Below are positions 1 through 8,332 of a stretch of DNA of 20,623 nucleotides, piece after piece; the stretch's first letter is position 1, and the number at the start of each line of letters is the position of its first letter. This DNA comes from Actinobacillus sp. (GTDB lineage Bacteria; Pseudomonadota; Gammaproteobacteria; Enterobacterales; Pasteurellaceae). A model generated the notes under the pieces. That model searched no databases and was not told where the DNA came from. It saw nothing but the letters and a program-made list of their open reading frames with translations. The position numbers were made by a program, and so were the translations under genes. The stretch spans positions 1 through 20,623 of the forward strand of contig JAHHQZ010000030.1 of NCBI GenBank assembly GCA_020026075.1, given 5' to 3'.

Positions 1-56
1 AGCCAACAGCCAACAGCCAACAGCCAACAGCCAACAGCCAACAGCCAACAGCCAAT
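1..56 (+). repeat. AGCCAAC heptanucleotide tandem repeat in mod
   Basis: Seven perfect AGCCAAC units run from the first base to 49, followed by an eighth unit with a final C-to-T change (50-56). More units may lie upstream of the window. Seven is not a multiple of three, so gain or loss of one unit shifts the frame. In the frame that continues into mod, three units encode the heptapeptide PTANSQQ. The other two frames meet stop codons just after the repeat (TAG at 59-61, TAA at 64-66), the usual layout of an on/off contingency locus. Confidence 0.93.
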
Positions 57-2045
57 CTTAGCGTAATTCTCAAAAACGCCCTGTCAATAGACGAATGCCT
101 TTTAATTAACGGCGAACTCGATCAAAATCTCGTTTTACAACACGCCCAACAATACGATCCTCAACTTTTAAACCTGCTACTTAGCGAGCCAGCCCTTGCA
201 AGTAAATTCTTTGTACAAGCAGGAAACGCTCACATTTTCAAACTCAACGAATTTCGTTTTTTCCTTGAAGAAAGCCAAATCAACCACTCCTACACCGCTT
301 TTACCAACCGCGTTGGTCTAAGCCAAAACCGCCATTTTTTGCACAATAATTCCAGCGTAGTCTTGGACTTCCCTTACAAAGATTGCCTACTCGCAGGCGG
401 ACAACGAACCGAAGACGGCGAAGATTGTGTTTACACTTACGATGAAAAAGTCAATAAAAAGGAAGAAAAACAAGGCGCTAAGCCAAACTGCTTTAATCAA
501 AAAACACAAAAACGCCAAGAAATCTTTTTTAATAACATTATCGCCGCCGATGAAATCGATCGCTTACTTGATCCAAAAGCCCTCGTTCACTGGAAGAAAT
601 TCACCGCAGACGGCACAGAAATTCCGCAAAAATTCCAGCGTAACCCACAAGGCACCATTACCGACAACTTAATCATCAAAGGCAACAACCTCATCGCCCT
701 ACACAGCCTAAAACAAGAATTTGCAGGCAAAGTAAAACTAATTTATATCGATCCGCCGTATTATTTTAGAGAAAAGAAATCCGCTGATACTTTTGCTTAT
801 AACTCAAACTTTCATCTTTCTACGTGGCTTACTTTTATGAAAAATCGTTTAGAGATAGCGAGAAATTTATTAAAAGATGATGGCGTTATTTTTGTTTCTA
901 TTGATGATGATGGAATGGCATATTTAAAAGTACTAATGGACGATATATTTAATCCAAAAAATTTTGTAGCAGATTTTATTCGTAAGACCAAAAGCACGAC
1001 TAATGATGCGAAAACAGGGTTAAATTATCAACACGAATTTTTACTATGTTATGCAAAAAATAAAGAAAATATCAACTTGCTAGGCGGAAGTAAAAACCTT
1101 AAAAATTATAAAAATCCTGATAATGATCCAAATGGTGCTTGGATTAGTGATAATCCAACAAAAGCAGGTTATGCCGAAATACAAAATTTTCCAATTATAA
1201 ATCCTTATACTAAAAAAGAAATATTGCCTCCCGAAGGTCGTTCTTGGGTTTTTACAAAAAACACACTACAAACAATGATTGATGAAGGACGAATTTGTTT
1301 CAAAAAAGAATATAAAGAGAATGAAAGAGGTTTTATCTATAAAAGATTTCTCAAAGACTTAAAAACAACTAAAACCACCTTTAATAGTTTAGTTTTTACG
1401 GATAATAACTTTATGAACCAAGTAGCAACGAAAGAAGCAAAAGCGTTGGGATTTGTAGAAGATTTTAATTATTCAAAACCAGAAGAATTTATTGCAAAAA
1501 TTATTGAACACGGTAGTGAAGAAAATGATCTAATACTAGACTTCCACTTAGGCTCAGGCACCACTGCTGCCGTTGCCCATAAAATGAATCGCCAATATAT
1601 TGGGGTGGAACAAATGGATTATATTGAAACCATTGCCGTTGAACGCCTTAAAAAAGTCATTGATGGCGAGCAAGGGGGAATTTCTAAGGCGGTAAATTGG
1701 CAAGGTGGCGGAGAATTTATTTATTGCGAACTAGCCGAGTTTAATTTAACCGCAAAAAAACACATTGAACAAGCACAAAGTTACCAAGAACTTATCACAT
1801 TTTTCAGCCAACTATATGAAAAATATTTCCTACAATATAACCTTGCCAGTAAAAACTTTGTTGAAAAACAATTACAAAGTGAAGAATTTAAAAAACTTTC
1901 CCTAGATGAACAAAAAGCAATTTTCTGCGCAATGCTAGACAATAATCAGCTTTATGTAAATCAAAGTGAAATTGATGATACCCAATTTAATATTAGCGAG
2001 CAGGACAAACAATTAAGTAAAGAATTTTATGGGGAGAATGAATAA
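3..2045 (+). CDS. mod: Type III restriction-modification DNA methyltransferase Mod (5' end outside window)
   Basis: This is the Mod subunit, which recognises the target and methylates adenine, and is also needed for cleavage by Res. The frame is open from base 3 through the heptamer repeat, so the TTG at 339 is not the real start; the true start lies upstream. The order of motifs is that of a beta-class N6-adenine methyltransferase: DPPY at 750-761 (context LIYIDPPYYF), a variable target-recognition stretch, then the SAM-binding DFHLGSGTTA at about 1539-1568. The N-terminal block (FLEESQINHSYTAFTNRVGL at about 264-323, then VVLDFPYKDC) is typical of Pasteurellaceae Mod proteins. Bases 60-750 are richer in GC codons than about 770-1540, suggesting exchange of the recognition domain. 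It overlaps res by one base. As seen here the frame downstream of the repeat is intact; whether the start codon is in frame cannot be seen. Confidence 0.93.
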   Translation, partial: PTANSQQPTANSQQPTANLSVILKNALSIDECLLINGELDQNLVLQHAQQYDPQLLNLLLSEPALASKFFVQAGNAHIFKLNEFRFFLEESQINHSYTAFTNRVGLSQNRHFLHNNSSVVLDFPYKDCLLAGGQRTEDGEDCVYTYDEKVNKKEEKQGAKPNCFNQKTQKRQEIFFNNIIAADEIDRLLDPKALVHWKKFTADGTEIPQKFQRNPQGTITDNLIIKGNNLIALHSLKQEFAGKVKLIYIDPPYYFREKKSADTFAYNSNFHLSTWLTFMKNRLEIARNLLKDDGVIFVSIDDDGMAYLKVLMDDIFNPKNFVADFIRKTKSTTNDAKTGLNYQHEFLLCYAKNKENINLLGGSKNLKNYKNPDNDPNGAWISDNPTKAGYAEIQNFPIINPYTKKEILPPEGRSWVFTKNTLQTMIDEGRICFKKEYKENERGFIYKRFLKDLKTTKTTFNSLVFTDNNFMNQVATKEAKALGFVEDFNYSKPEEFIAKIIEHGSEENDLILDFHLGSGTTAAVAHKMNRQYIGVEQMDYIETIAVERLKKVIDGEQGGISKAVNWQGGGEFIYCELAEFNLTAKKHIEQAQSYQELITFFSQLYEKYFLQYNLASKNFVEKQLQSEEFKKLSLDEQKAIFCAMLDNNQLYVNQSEIDDTQFNISEQDKQLSKEFYGENE
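616..644 (-). repeat. Uptake-signal-like repeat in mod
   Basis: Read on the minus strand: ACGCTGGAATTTTTG followed by CGGAATTTC. It has the GGAATTTT core, with C in place of the first G of the common GGC context. A variant copy (CGCTGGAATTATTG) lies at about 334-360 in the same gene. Confidence 0.6.
2031..2036 (+). promoter_or_regulatory. Ribosome binding site of res inside the end of mod
   Basis: GGGGAG lies eight bases before the res ATG at 2045, within the last codons of mod. The mod stop and the res start share one base (TAATG). Res translation is therefore probably coupled to Mod, so the phase-variable repeat in mod would also lower Res when mod is out of frame. Confidence 0.7.
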
Positions 2046-4738
2046 TGCTGTATGAAACAATAGAAACAAAGAAATCCTTTTATAAAGAGGAAGGAATGCA
2101 AGATAAGTTTACTATTCCTGACTACATTACAAACAATATCAAATACCCATTATTTGATTGGCAACGTAATGCTATAGAAAATTTAATTATTGCCGAAAAT
2201 TCACCAAATATTCCGACCAAACATTTAATGTTTAATATGGCAACAGGTACAGGTAAAACCCTACTAATGGCGGCTTGTATCCTGTACTATTATAAACAGG
2301 GTTATCGTCATTTTTTATTTTTTGTTAATCAAAATAATATCGTTGATAAAACAGAAAATAACTTTATCAATAACCAACATAATAAATATTTATTTAAACA
2401 AAAAATTGTTATTGATAATAAAACGGTAAACATCAAAAAAGTAGATAGTTTTTCTCAATCCCCACAAGGAATAGAAATAAAATTTACCACTGTGCAAAAA
2501 TTCTATAATAATATTCACGCTGAAAAAGAAAATGTGAATACGTTAGAAGAATTAAATAAACTCGATCTTGTAATGCTGGCAGATGAAGCCCATCACTTCA
2601 ATGCCAATACAAAAAACATAAAAGTACAGACCGATCTCTTTGAATTAAAAGGTTCAGCCAATGAAAAAGAAAAGCTTGGCTGGGAACATACTATTTTAAA
2701 TTTAGTATTAGATAAAAATCCAAAACATATTTTATTAGAATTTACGGCAACAATTCCTAAAAATAAGGAAGTGCAGGAAAAATATAACGATAAAATTATT
2801 GCTAAATATGATTTAAAAGATTTCCTAAAAGCGGGTTTTACAAAACAAATCAACTTACTCGCATTTGAGGCACAGAAGAAAGAGCGTATTTTAACTGCAC
2901 TGTTATTTGCTTGGTATCGCTATACAGTGGCTTTGAAGTACCATATCCCACATTTTAAATCAGTGATTTTATTCCGTAGTAAAACTATTGCAGAAAGTTT
3001 AGCTGATTATGAATATTTTCTAACCTTAACCCAAGATTTAACAAGTAAAGATTTTAATTTTGTTAAAACCATTTTAAATAACATTACGAACCAAAATAAT
3101 ACTGAAAAATCTATTGCTAAAATTTTCATACAAAAAATAATAAATTTAATTGATAATGACAAAGCCAGTTTTACAGAAATTTGTGACTGGATAAAATATA
3201 ATTATACGGATCGCCACTGCATTATTACTAACTCAAAAACTAATCAAACAGGCAAAGAAAAAACAAATGCCGATACTGAGCAATTACTCAATAATTTAGA
3301 AGATAAGAATAATCCAATCCGTGCTATTTTTACAGTTGATCGCCTAACAGAAGGCTGGGACGTATTAAATCTATTTGATATTGTTCGTTTATACGAAGGA
3401 CAAAATGCTGGCGGAAGCAATAAAAAAACACCTGAGGCTACAGTAGCTGAAATGCAGTTAATTGGGCGTGGTGTACGTTATTATCCTTTTGATTATAATG
3501 ATAAAATTTGTAATGAACGTAAATTTGATGACGACTTAAACCACGATTTACGTGCCTTAGAAGAATTATTTTTCCACACTTTTGATGATAGTAAAGCACG
3601 CTATATTTCCCATTTACGCCAAGAACTCACCAAAGAGGGATATATTGAAAATGAGAAAAAACGGGTAATTACTTTTAAGTTAAAAGATGATTTTGCAAAT
3701 AAAGCAACTGGAATAAACCTTTTTATCAATAAGCGTATCCCAAACCCTGAACGGAAAAAGAAAGATTTTAGTGAAGTAAAACAAGATTTTTGCTACACCT
3801 ATACTTTCCCAAAACTAAATTTTACAGAAACCCATATTGATTTTAACGAGAACCAACAATTTAATATAGAAAATACGGCAAGCACGCATACGATTATATT
3901 AAATAAAATCCCTAAACATTTATTTTTGAAAGCAATGGCTATCAAATCCAAAGCAGATAATGCGGAATTTCAGTTTAGAAATTTACAAAAAAATCTAAAT
4001 ATCAATAGTGTTAATGATTTACTTAATGATCAATTTTTAGGTGATATTAAATTATATCTAACCTTTTATCAAACTGATTTTGATCATATCCCTGCTGTTC
4101 AAAAAGTGGATATGCTATGTGACTTTATTGATAAATTCTTTACAGAGTTAAATCAATATATTCATCCTTACAAAGGGGATAAAGTCTTTAAACCGCAACC
4201 TTTATCCAATATATTTAATCTTAATATAGGCAAACAAAAGCTTGTTGAAGATAAAAGCGAAGAATATCAAGTAAGTAAAAAAGATTGGTATGTATTAAAT
4301 GCCATTGATGATAATAAGACTATTGATTTTTTTGTTGGAACAGGATTAGAAAAAGATCTTGTTCAATTTATTGAAAGTCAATTAAATATACTAGAAAAAG
4401 AATACGATGATGTCTATTTACTACGCAATGAAGAAATTTATAAGATATATGATTTTGAGCAAGGACGTGGTTTTCAGCCTGACTTTTTATTATTTTTGAA
4501 AAGTAAAGAAAGCCAGATCCAATATCAAATTTTTATTGAGCCGAAAGGTAAACACCTACTCGAAACTGACAAATGGAAAGAGGACTTTTTACTCGAAATA
4601 TCCAAGCGTTATGGTTTTGAACAAATTTTAAAAGCAGAAAATAAAAATTATAAATTAATCGGCTTACCGTTCTATAAAGAAAAGGAAAATAAACAATTTA
4701 TTGATGATTTTAATCAATATTTAACCTCTGAAAAATAA
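2045..4738 (+). CDS. res: Type III restriction enzyme helicase/endonuclease Res
   Basis: Res is the ATP-dependent translocase and nuclease subunit, active only in complex with Mod. The protein has 897 residues, a normal full length. Visible parts in order: Walker A ATGTGKT at about residues 66-72; the DEAH-type box in LADEAHHFN (D180-H183); a helicase motif VI stretch LIGRGVRYYP near residues 472-481; and a C-terminal PD-(D/E)xK nuclease motif, with D813 in QPDFLLF and E832-x-K834 in IEPKGK. No frameshift or missing key residue is seen. A second ATG at 2096 is possible, but the first has the better ribosome site. The gene is strongly AT-rich compared with the pil genes, as is common for restriction genes acquired by transfer. 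Confidence 0.95.
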   Translation: MLYETIETKKSFYKEEGMQDKFTIPDYITNNIKYPLFDWQRNAIENLIIAENSPNIPTKHLMFNMATGTGKTLLMAACILYYYKQGYRHFLFFVNQNNIVDKTENNFINNQHNKYLFKQKIVIDNKTVNIKKVDSFSQSPQGIEIKFTTVQKFYNNIHAEKENVNTLEELNKLDLVMLADEAHHFNANTKNIKVQTDLFELKGSANEKEKLGWEHTILNLVLDKNPKHILLEFTATIPKNKEVQEKYNDKIIAKYDLKDFLKAGFTKQINLLAFEAQKKERILTALLFAWYRYTVALKYHIPHFKSVILFRSKTIAESLADYEYFLTLTQDLTSKDFNFVKTILNNITNQNNTEKSIAKIFIQKIINLIDNDKASFTEICDWIKYNYTDRHCIITNSKTNQTGKEKTNADTEQLLNNLEDKNNPIRAIFTVDRLTEGWDVLNLFDIVRLYEGQNAGGSNKKTPEATVAEMQLIGRGVRYYPFDYNDKICNERKFDDDLNHDLRALEELFFHTFDDSKARYISHLRQELTKEGYIENEKKRVITFKLKDDFANKATGINLFINKRIPNPERKKKDFSEVKQDFCYTYTFPKLNFTETHIDFNENQQFNIENTASTHTIILNKIPKHLFLKAMAIKSKADNAEFQFRNLQKNLNINSVNDLLNDQFLGDIKLYLTFYQTDFDHIPAVQKVDMLCDFIDKFFTELNQYIHPYKGDKVFKPQPLSNIFNLNIGKQKLVEDKSEEYQVSKKDWYVLNAIDDNKTIDFFVGTGLEKDLVQFIESQLNILEKEYDDVYLLRNEEIYKIYDFEQGRGFQPDFLLFLKSKESQIQYQIFIEPKGKHLLETDKWKEDFLLEISKRYGFEQILKAENKNYKLIGLPFYKEKENKQFIDDFNQYLTSEK

Positions 4739-4746
4739 ATAAACCC

Positions 4747-4778
4747 AAAAGAAGAAAGCCTAAAAACTTTCTTCTTTT
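4747..4778 (+). terminator. Hairpin terminator between res and glpR
   Basis: Perfect 12-bp stem: AAAAGAAGAAAG (4747-4758), an 8-base loop, and CTTTCTTCTTTT (4767-4778). The genes converge here, and the A/T-flanked stem could end transcripts from both sides. Confidence 0.8.
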
Positions 4779-4800
4779 GATTTATTAAGGTAATAGCTAC

Positions 4801-4827
4801 GTCGGAATTTTTGTCAAAATTTCGGCG
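4801..4827 (+). repeat. Uptake-signal-like repeat in the res-glpR gap
   Basis: CGTCGGAATTTTTGTC followed by AAAATTTCGG. It is imperfectly self-complementary. A short direct repeat of TGGCTATTCTA follows (4828-4838 and 4841-4851); its second copy contains the glpR stop codon. Confidence 0.6.
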
Positions 4828-4843
4828 TGGCTATTCTATGTGG

Positions 4844-5602
4844 CTATTCTACGATGTGTAAGTTTACGTTGTGTTCTTGTAGAAATCTGCGGATGGTTTC
4901 TTGTGGTGGACGGTTGGTGAGTAGGTGGTTAACATCGCTTAATGCGCCTACTCGCACAACGGCTCGGCGGCTGAATTTGGAGTGATCCACTGGTAAGATG
5001 ATCGTTTGTGCGTTTTTGATGATGGCTCGTTTCACTTGCACTTCGTGGAAGTCAAAATCCAACATTGCGCCGTCATTATCAATAGCGCTTATGCCCAGCA
5101 CGGCGAAATCCAAACTAAATTTAGAAACGAAATGCACCGTTGCCTCGCCAATAATGCCGCCATCAGGACGAAGATCGCCACTGGCTACCGTGATTTTAAA
5201 GGTTTCATTGTTCATTAAAATATGAGCAGCATTGATGTTGTTGGTAACAATGTATAAGGATTTGTGGTTGAGCAAGGCGTGCGCTACGGCCTCTGGCGTG
5301 GTGCCTATGTCAATAAATAAGGACGCACCGTTTGGGATCATTTTCGCCACTTCTTGCGCAATGGCTTGTTTTTGTTTGGAAAAGAAAGATTTACGATCAC
5401 GGTAATCGCTGTTCAACGTAGAAGAAATACAGGTTGCACCGCCGTGATGACGGCGAATCAAATTATTTTCCGCTAGCTCTTTGAGATCACGCCGCATTGT
5501 CTGCGGGCTGACCTCCAAAATATTCACCAAGTCTTCCGTGCTTAAATAACTGTATTCCGACACTAATTCGAGAATTTGTTTGTGGCGCATTGATTGTTTC
5601 AT
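4844..5602 (-). CDS. glpR: DeoR-family repressor GlpR (glycerol-3-phosphate regulon)
   Basis: A 252-residue transcription repressor of the DeoR family. The N-terminal winged helix-turn-helix (residues about 6-57) contains VSPQTMRRDLKELAENNLIR and the HHGGA wing. The C-terminal sensor domain has FIDIGTTPEAVAHALLNH, VTNNINAAHIL, GGIIGEATVHFVSKF, LDFAVLGISAID and VDHSKFSRRA, which match GlpR of enteric bacteria and Haemophilus closely. By family knowledge it represses glp genes and is released by sn-glycerol-3-phosphate. The ATG at 5602 is preceded by a strong AAGGGGGAA site. It lies 28 bases after coaE on the same strand and may be read through from the pilBCD-coaE transcript. No glp target gene is in the window, so the effector is inferred from homology. 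Confidence 0.88.
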   Translation of the reverse strand: MKQSMRHKQILELVSEYSYLSTEDLVNILEVSPQTMRRDLKELAENNLIRRHHGGATCISSTLNSDYRDRKSFFSKQKQAIAQEVAKMIPNGASLFIDIGTTPEAVAHALLNHKSLYIVTNNINAAHILMNNETFKITVASGDLRPDGGIIGEATVHFVSKFSLDFAVLGISAIDNDGAMLDFDFHEVQVKRAIIKNAQTIILPVDHSKFSRRAVVRVGALSDVNHLLTNRPPQETIRRFLQEHNVNLHIVE

Positions 5603-5630
5603 AGATTCCCCCTTGCGAGAAAAATGTGCA

Positions 5631-6251
5631 TTATTTGTTCTTTTCTATTGCATAACGACCATAAAGTTCGTGCAAGTCTAGCACTTTTTTTGCAAGTTTA
5701 GGAAAGGTTTGCACTAAATCGCCCTCGTTTTCCAACACTTGAGTGGCATAGCTTAGCCTTGTTTGGCGGCTTACTTGCGCATTTATAATCCGCTGAACAA
5801 GGGCTTGCGAATTGCGATCTCGTTTCATTGTGCGCTCAATTTGCGTGTTTTCGCTCACGTCTACCACCAAAATAGCGTCACATAAATCCGTCAACTGGTT
5901 TTCAATCAACAAAGGTGCCACGAATAGCACATAAGGCGAGCGAACATCTGCAAGTTTTTGTAAGCAACGCTGGCGAATGGCAGGGTGCAGTAGATTTTCT
6001 AGCCATTGTTTTTCACAAGGCGTGGCAAAAATTTTCTCACGCAACAAAGTACGGTTGAGTTCACCATTTTCCAATAAAATTTCATCGCCAAAATGTGCGG
6101 CAATCGCCGCTAAGCAAGGCTCGCCTTTGGCAACAATTTCCCTTGCCACGATATCTGCGTCCACCACTGGCACGCCAAGTGCTTGAAATAAATAGGCGAT
6201 CGTGCTTTTGCCACTGCCAATACCGCCCGTTAATCCCACAACATAAGGCAT
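5631..6251 (-). CDS. coaE: Dephospho-CoA kinase
   Basis: Catalyses the last step of coenzyme A synthesis, phosphorylating the 3'-OH of dephospho-CoA with ATP in the cytoplasm. The protein has 206 residues, the normal length. The P-loop GGIGSGKST lies at residues 9-17; VVDADIVAREIV contains the expected acidic substrate-site residues; LLHPAIRQ and VAPLLIE are typical CoaE blocks, as is the lid region with RTMKRDRNS. It follows pilD after a 59-base gap on the same strand, an arrangement known from other gamma-proteobacteria, where coaE sits beside the prepilin peptidase gene. Confidence 0.96.
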   Translation of the reverse strand: MPYVVGLTGGIGSGKSTIAYLFQALGVPVVDADIVAREIVAKGEPCLAAIAAHFGDEILLENGELNRTLLREKIFATPCEKQWLENLLHPAIRQRCLQKLADVRSPYVLFVAPLLIENQLTDLCDAILVVDVSENTQIERTMKRDRNSQALVQRIINAQVSRQTRLSYATQVLENEGDLVQTFPKLAKKVLDLHELYGRYAIEKNK

Positions 6252-6301
6252 TTTCTCTCTCCCAAAACCTATTAAAAATGCGTCATTCTACTCCAATGCG
6301 A

Positions 6302-6328
6302 GCAAAATTTTTATGAAAATTCCAGCCC
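6302..6328 (-). repeat. Uptake-signal-like repeat at the 3' end of pilD
   Basis: Minus strand GGGCTGGAATTTTCAT then AAAAATTTTGC, one of the best matches to the motif. It spans the last codons of pilD and the start of the pilD-coaE gap. Confidence 0.7.
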
Positions 6329-7135
6329 AGCGGTTTGCAAATAGTCACACACAACCGTGGCAAAAGCGAGAAACGGCACAAAAGGCAAGGTGAAATGAGA
6401 TAAAGTCAAAGCATTTTGCGTAGGCTGGAATTTTTGCAAAAATTTTGCACATGCCCAGCATAACAACGCAAAAGCAACGCCACTTAGGCTTGCGATCAGC
6501 ACTAATTTGGGTAGAGTTTGCCAGTGAAATAAGCCACTAATGGCGAACATAAAATAAACATCGCCACGCCCAAACACTTCTCGTCCGTACAAACGAAAAC
6601 TCAAATAAAAAATTCCATAAAAACAAGCGCCGCCAATAAAGCTACTGTACAAACTGTTTTCAACAGAAATCGGCACAAAGCCCATACTCACACCGAGCAA
6701 CACCAGCGCCCATAAGGCTTTGCATAGGTTCGGCGAAACGAGATGAAACAGCCAATCCACATAAGCGAGCAAGCACAATAGCAAACTCACTGCCACCAGC
6801 CACAACCCATACGGCAAAGACAACGGCCAATGCCACCACAATAGCCCCTGCACCAGGCTTATCGTTATGCAAGCAAACACTTTAAAAGACAAAGGAACGC
6901 CTGTTTGAAAGCGAGCCGCTCGCTGACATTCCCATAAAAGGCCCTGTGCATGGCTAAGTGTAGGATTTAATTTTGTAAAATGCACTGTCAACTGGGGATA
7001 AACGGCACAACAATCCGCTGCTATACTGGCAATGGCATTGGGCAAAAAATGTTTAACATAATAAAACGCCACAGGTAGAAAAAAGATCGTCAGCAAAAAG
7101 GCTAGGCCGGAATTTTCCATAAAATTTTGCATCAT
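6311..7135 (-). CDS. pilD: Type IV prepilin peptidase PilD
   Basis: Inner-membrane aspartic protease that removes the short leader of PilA-type prepilins and normally N-methylates the new N-terminus. The 274 residues form about seven or eight hydrophobic segments. The two catalytic aspartates are visible: D127 in LLAYVDWLFHLVSPNL and D192 in the GRGD motif (GREVFGRGDVYFMFAISG). The cytoplasmic loop after the first membrane segment lacks the four-cysteine zinc site of many prepilin peptidases; only CC at 42-43 and a lone C70 remain. The ATG at 7135 overlaps the pilC stop as ATGA, indicating coupled translation; a second ATG follows directly at 7132. Two uptake-signal-like repeats lie in the gene and a third at its end. 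Confidence 0.9.
   Translation of the reverse strand: MMQNFMENSGLAFLLTIFFLPVAFYYVKHFLPNAIASIAADCCAVYPQLTVHFTKLNPTLSHAQGLLWECQRAARFQTGVPLSFKVFACITISLVQGLLWWHWPLSLPYGLWLVAVSLLLCLLAYVDWLFHLVSPNLCKALWALVLLGVSMGFVPISVENSLYSSFIGGACFYGIFYLSFRLYGREVFGRGDVYFMFAISGLFHWQTLPKLVLIASLSGVAFALLCWACAKFLQKFQPTQNALTLSHFTLPFVPFLAFATVVCDYLQTAGLEFS
6422..6448 (+). repeat. Uptake-signal-like repeat in pilD
   Basis: AGGCTGGAATTTTTGC then AAAAATTTTGC, the copy closest to the consensus in the window. Confidence 0.75.
7104..7130 (+). repeat. Uptake-signal-like repeat at the start of pilD
   Basis: AGGCCGGAATTTTCCAT then AAAATTTTGC. It overlaps the first codons of pilD, antisense to the gene. Confidence 0.75.
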
Positions 7136-8331
7136 TGAATAAGAGATCCCATATTGAAAATCGGCAGGTACATTCCCAGCATAATTAAGCCAATTAAACC
7201 GCCAATAACTACCATCAGCAACGGTTCTAACATTTGTGAAAGCAACGAAATTTGATGCTCCAGCTTTTCTTGGTAGTTAGTCGCAATGTGTTGCAACATT
7301 TTTCCAAGTTGACCGCTTTGCTCACCAATGGTCAGCATTTTACGAGCTTGAACAGGAAACCACGCCCCACTTACCGTGTGTGAAAGTGCTAAACCTTGAT
7401 CCACCCCTTGACTCATTCTCTCAATAGCTTTGTGAAAAGGATCTTTCTGCAAGGTCGGATCTTTCGGTAAAAAACTGAGCAAGGCCTCTTGCAACGGCAC
7501 GCCTGCTTGGAGCATTAGCCCCAAACTTTGGCTAAATTCCACCAAACGAGAAAGCCGAATAATGGCACCAAACACAGGTAGTGCCGTCCCTAAACGAGCT
7601 TTTAGACTTTGCCATTGGCGAGCTAAAACAAATTTCATCATCGCCCAAATCACGCCACTAATGAGCAAAATCCACACACTTTGCTGGCGGATCATCATAG
7701 ATAGCCATAATAAAATTCTGGTAAAGGTTGGCAGTTGGGCTTGGTTTTCGCTATAAAGGGTAACGAATTGTGGCACGATAAAAATCAGCAACAGCACGGT
7801 TAGCGTTAAAGCAATACCTAGCACAAGGCTTGGGTACAGCAGGATCTTTTGGATTTTGCGTTTGAGTGCTACTTGATCTTTTTTATGCTGTGCGATTTGC
7901 TGGCAAAGTTGCGGTAGTTGACCTGTCATTTCTCCCACAAGAATCAACTGTCGTTCTTGTAAGCTTAAATAGTTTGGCGTGCCATCAATTGCCTCTGACA
8001 GGCTTAATCCGCTTTCCAGCGCAGCACTAAGCGTGCAAAGCCACTGGTACAGTTCGATGTTTTGGCAGTCCTCTTGCAAACTTTGTAAAATGGTTTTCAG
8101 CGGAATTGATGCGTTGAGCAAAATGGCGAACTGCTGGAATAAATCGGCTATATCTTCTGCTTTTGGTTTGCTCGAAAGTTGCCAGTTTTGCTGTAAGCGG
8201 ATCCGAGTAACCCCTTTGATGTGCAAGGTTTCTTTTGCACTTTGTGCGTTGCTAGCCACCAGCACGCCTTTTTCTTTTTCCCCTTGCGAATTTAGCCCAT
8301 GCCAATGGAATAACTTCATTTTCTGCTGCAT
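7132..8331 (-). CDS. pilC: Type IV pilus inner-membrane platform protein PilC
   Basis: GspF/PilC family assembly-platform protein of the competence pilus, connecting the PilB motor to pilin polymerisation. It has 399 residues, the usual size. Two cytoplasmic GspF domains are visible, at about residues 60-160 (DLFQQFAILLNASIPLKTIL, LVGEMTGQLP) and 262-365 (LVEFSQSLGLMLQAGVPLQE, MLTIGEQSGQLGKML). Membrane segments lie near residues 163-190, 217-237 and 370-392. The start ATG at 8331 is one base from the pilB stop codon; an internal ATG four codons on is an alternative. It lies between pilB and pilD in one transcription unit. Confidence 0.93.
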   Translation of the reverse strand: MQQKMKLFHWHGLNSQGEKEKGVLVASNAQSAKETLHIKGVTRIRLQQNWQLSSKPKAEDIADLFQQFAILLNASIPLKTILQSLQEDCQNIELYQWLCTLSAALESGLSLSEAIDGTPNYLSLQERQLILVGEMTGQLPQLCQQIAQHKKDQVALKRKIQKILLYPSLVLGIALTLTVLLLIFIVPQFVTLYSENQAQLPTFTRILLWLSMMIRQQSVWILLISGVIWAMMKFVLARQWQSLKARLGTALPVFGAIIRLSRLVEFSQSLGLMLQAGVPLQEALLSFLPKDPTLQKDPFHKAIERMSQGVDQGLALSHTVSGAWFPVQARKMLTIGEQSGQLGKMLQHIATNYQEKLEHQISLLSQMLEPLLMVVIGGLIGLIMLGMYLPIFNMGSLIQ

Positions 8332-8332
8332 T

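Noticed and set aside
1..56. A CRISPR array
   Set aside because: The repeats are directly joined seven-base units without spacers.
339..341. TTG as the start codon of mod
   Set aside because: The frame is open upstream through the repeat to base 3 and encodes the conserved Mod N-terminal block, so the true start is outside the window.
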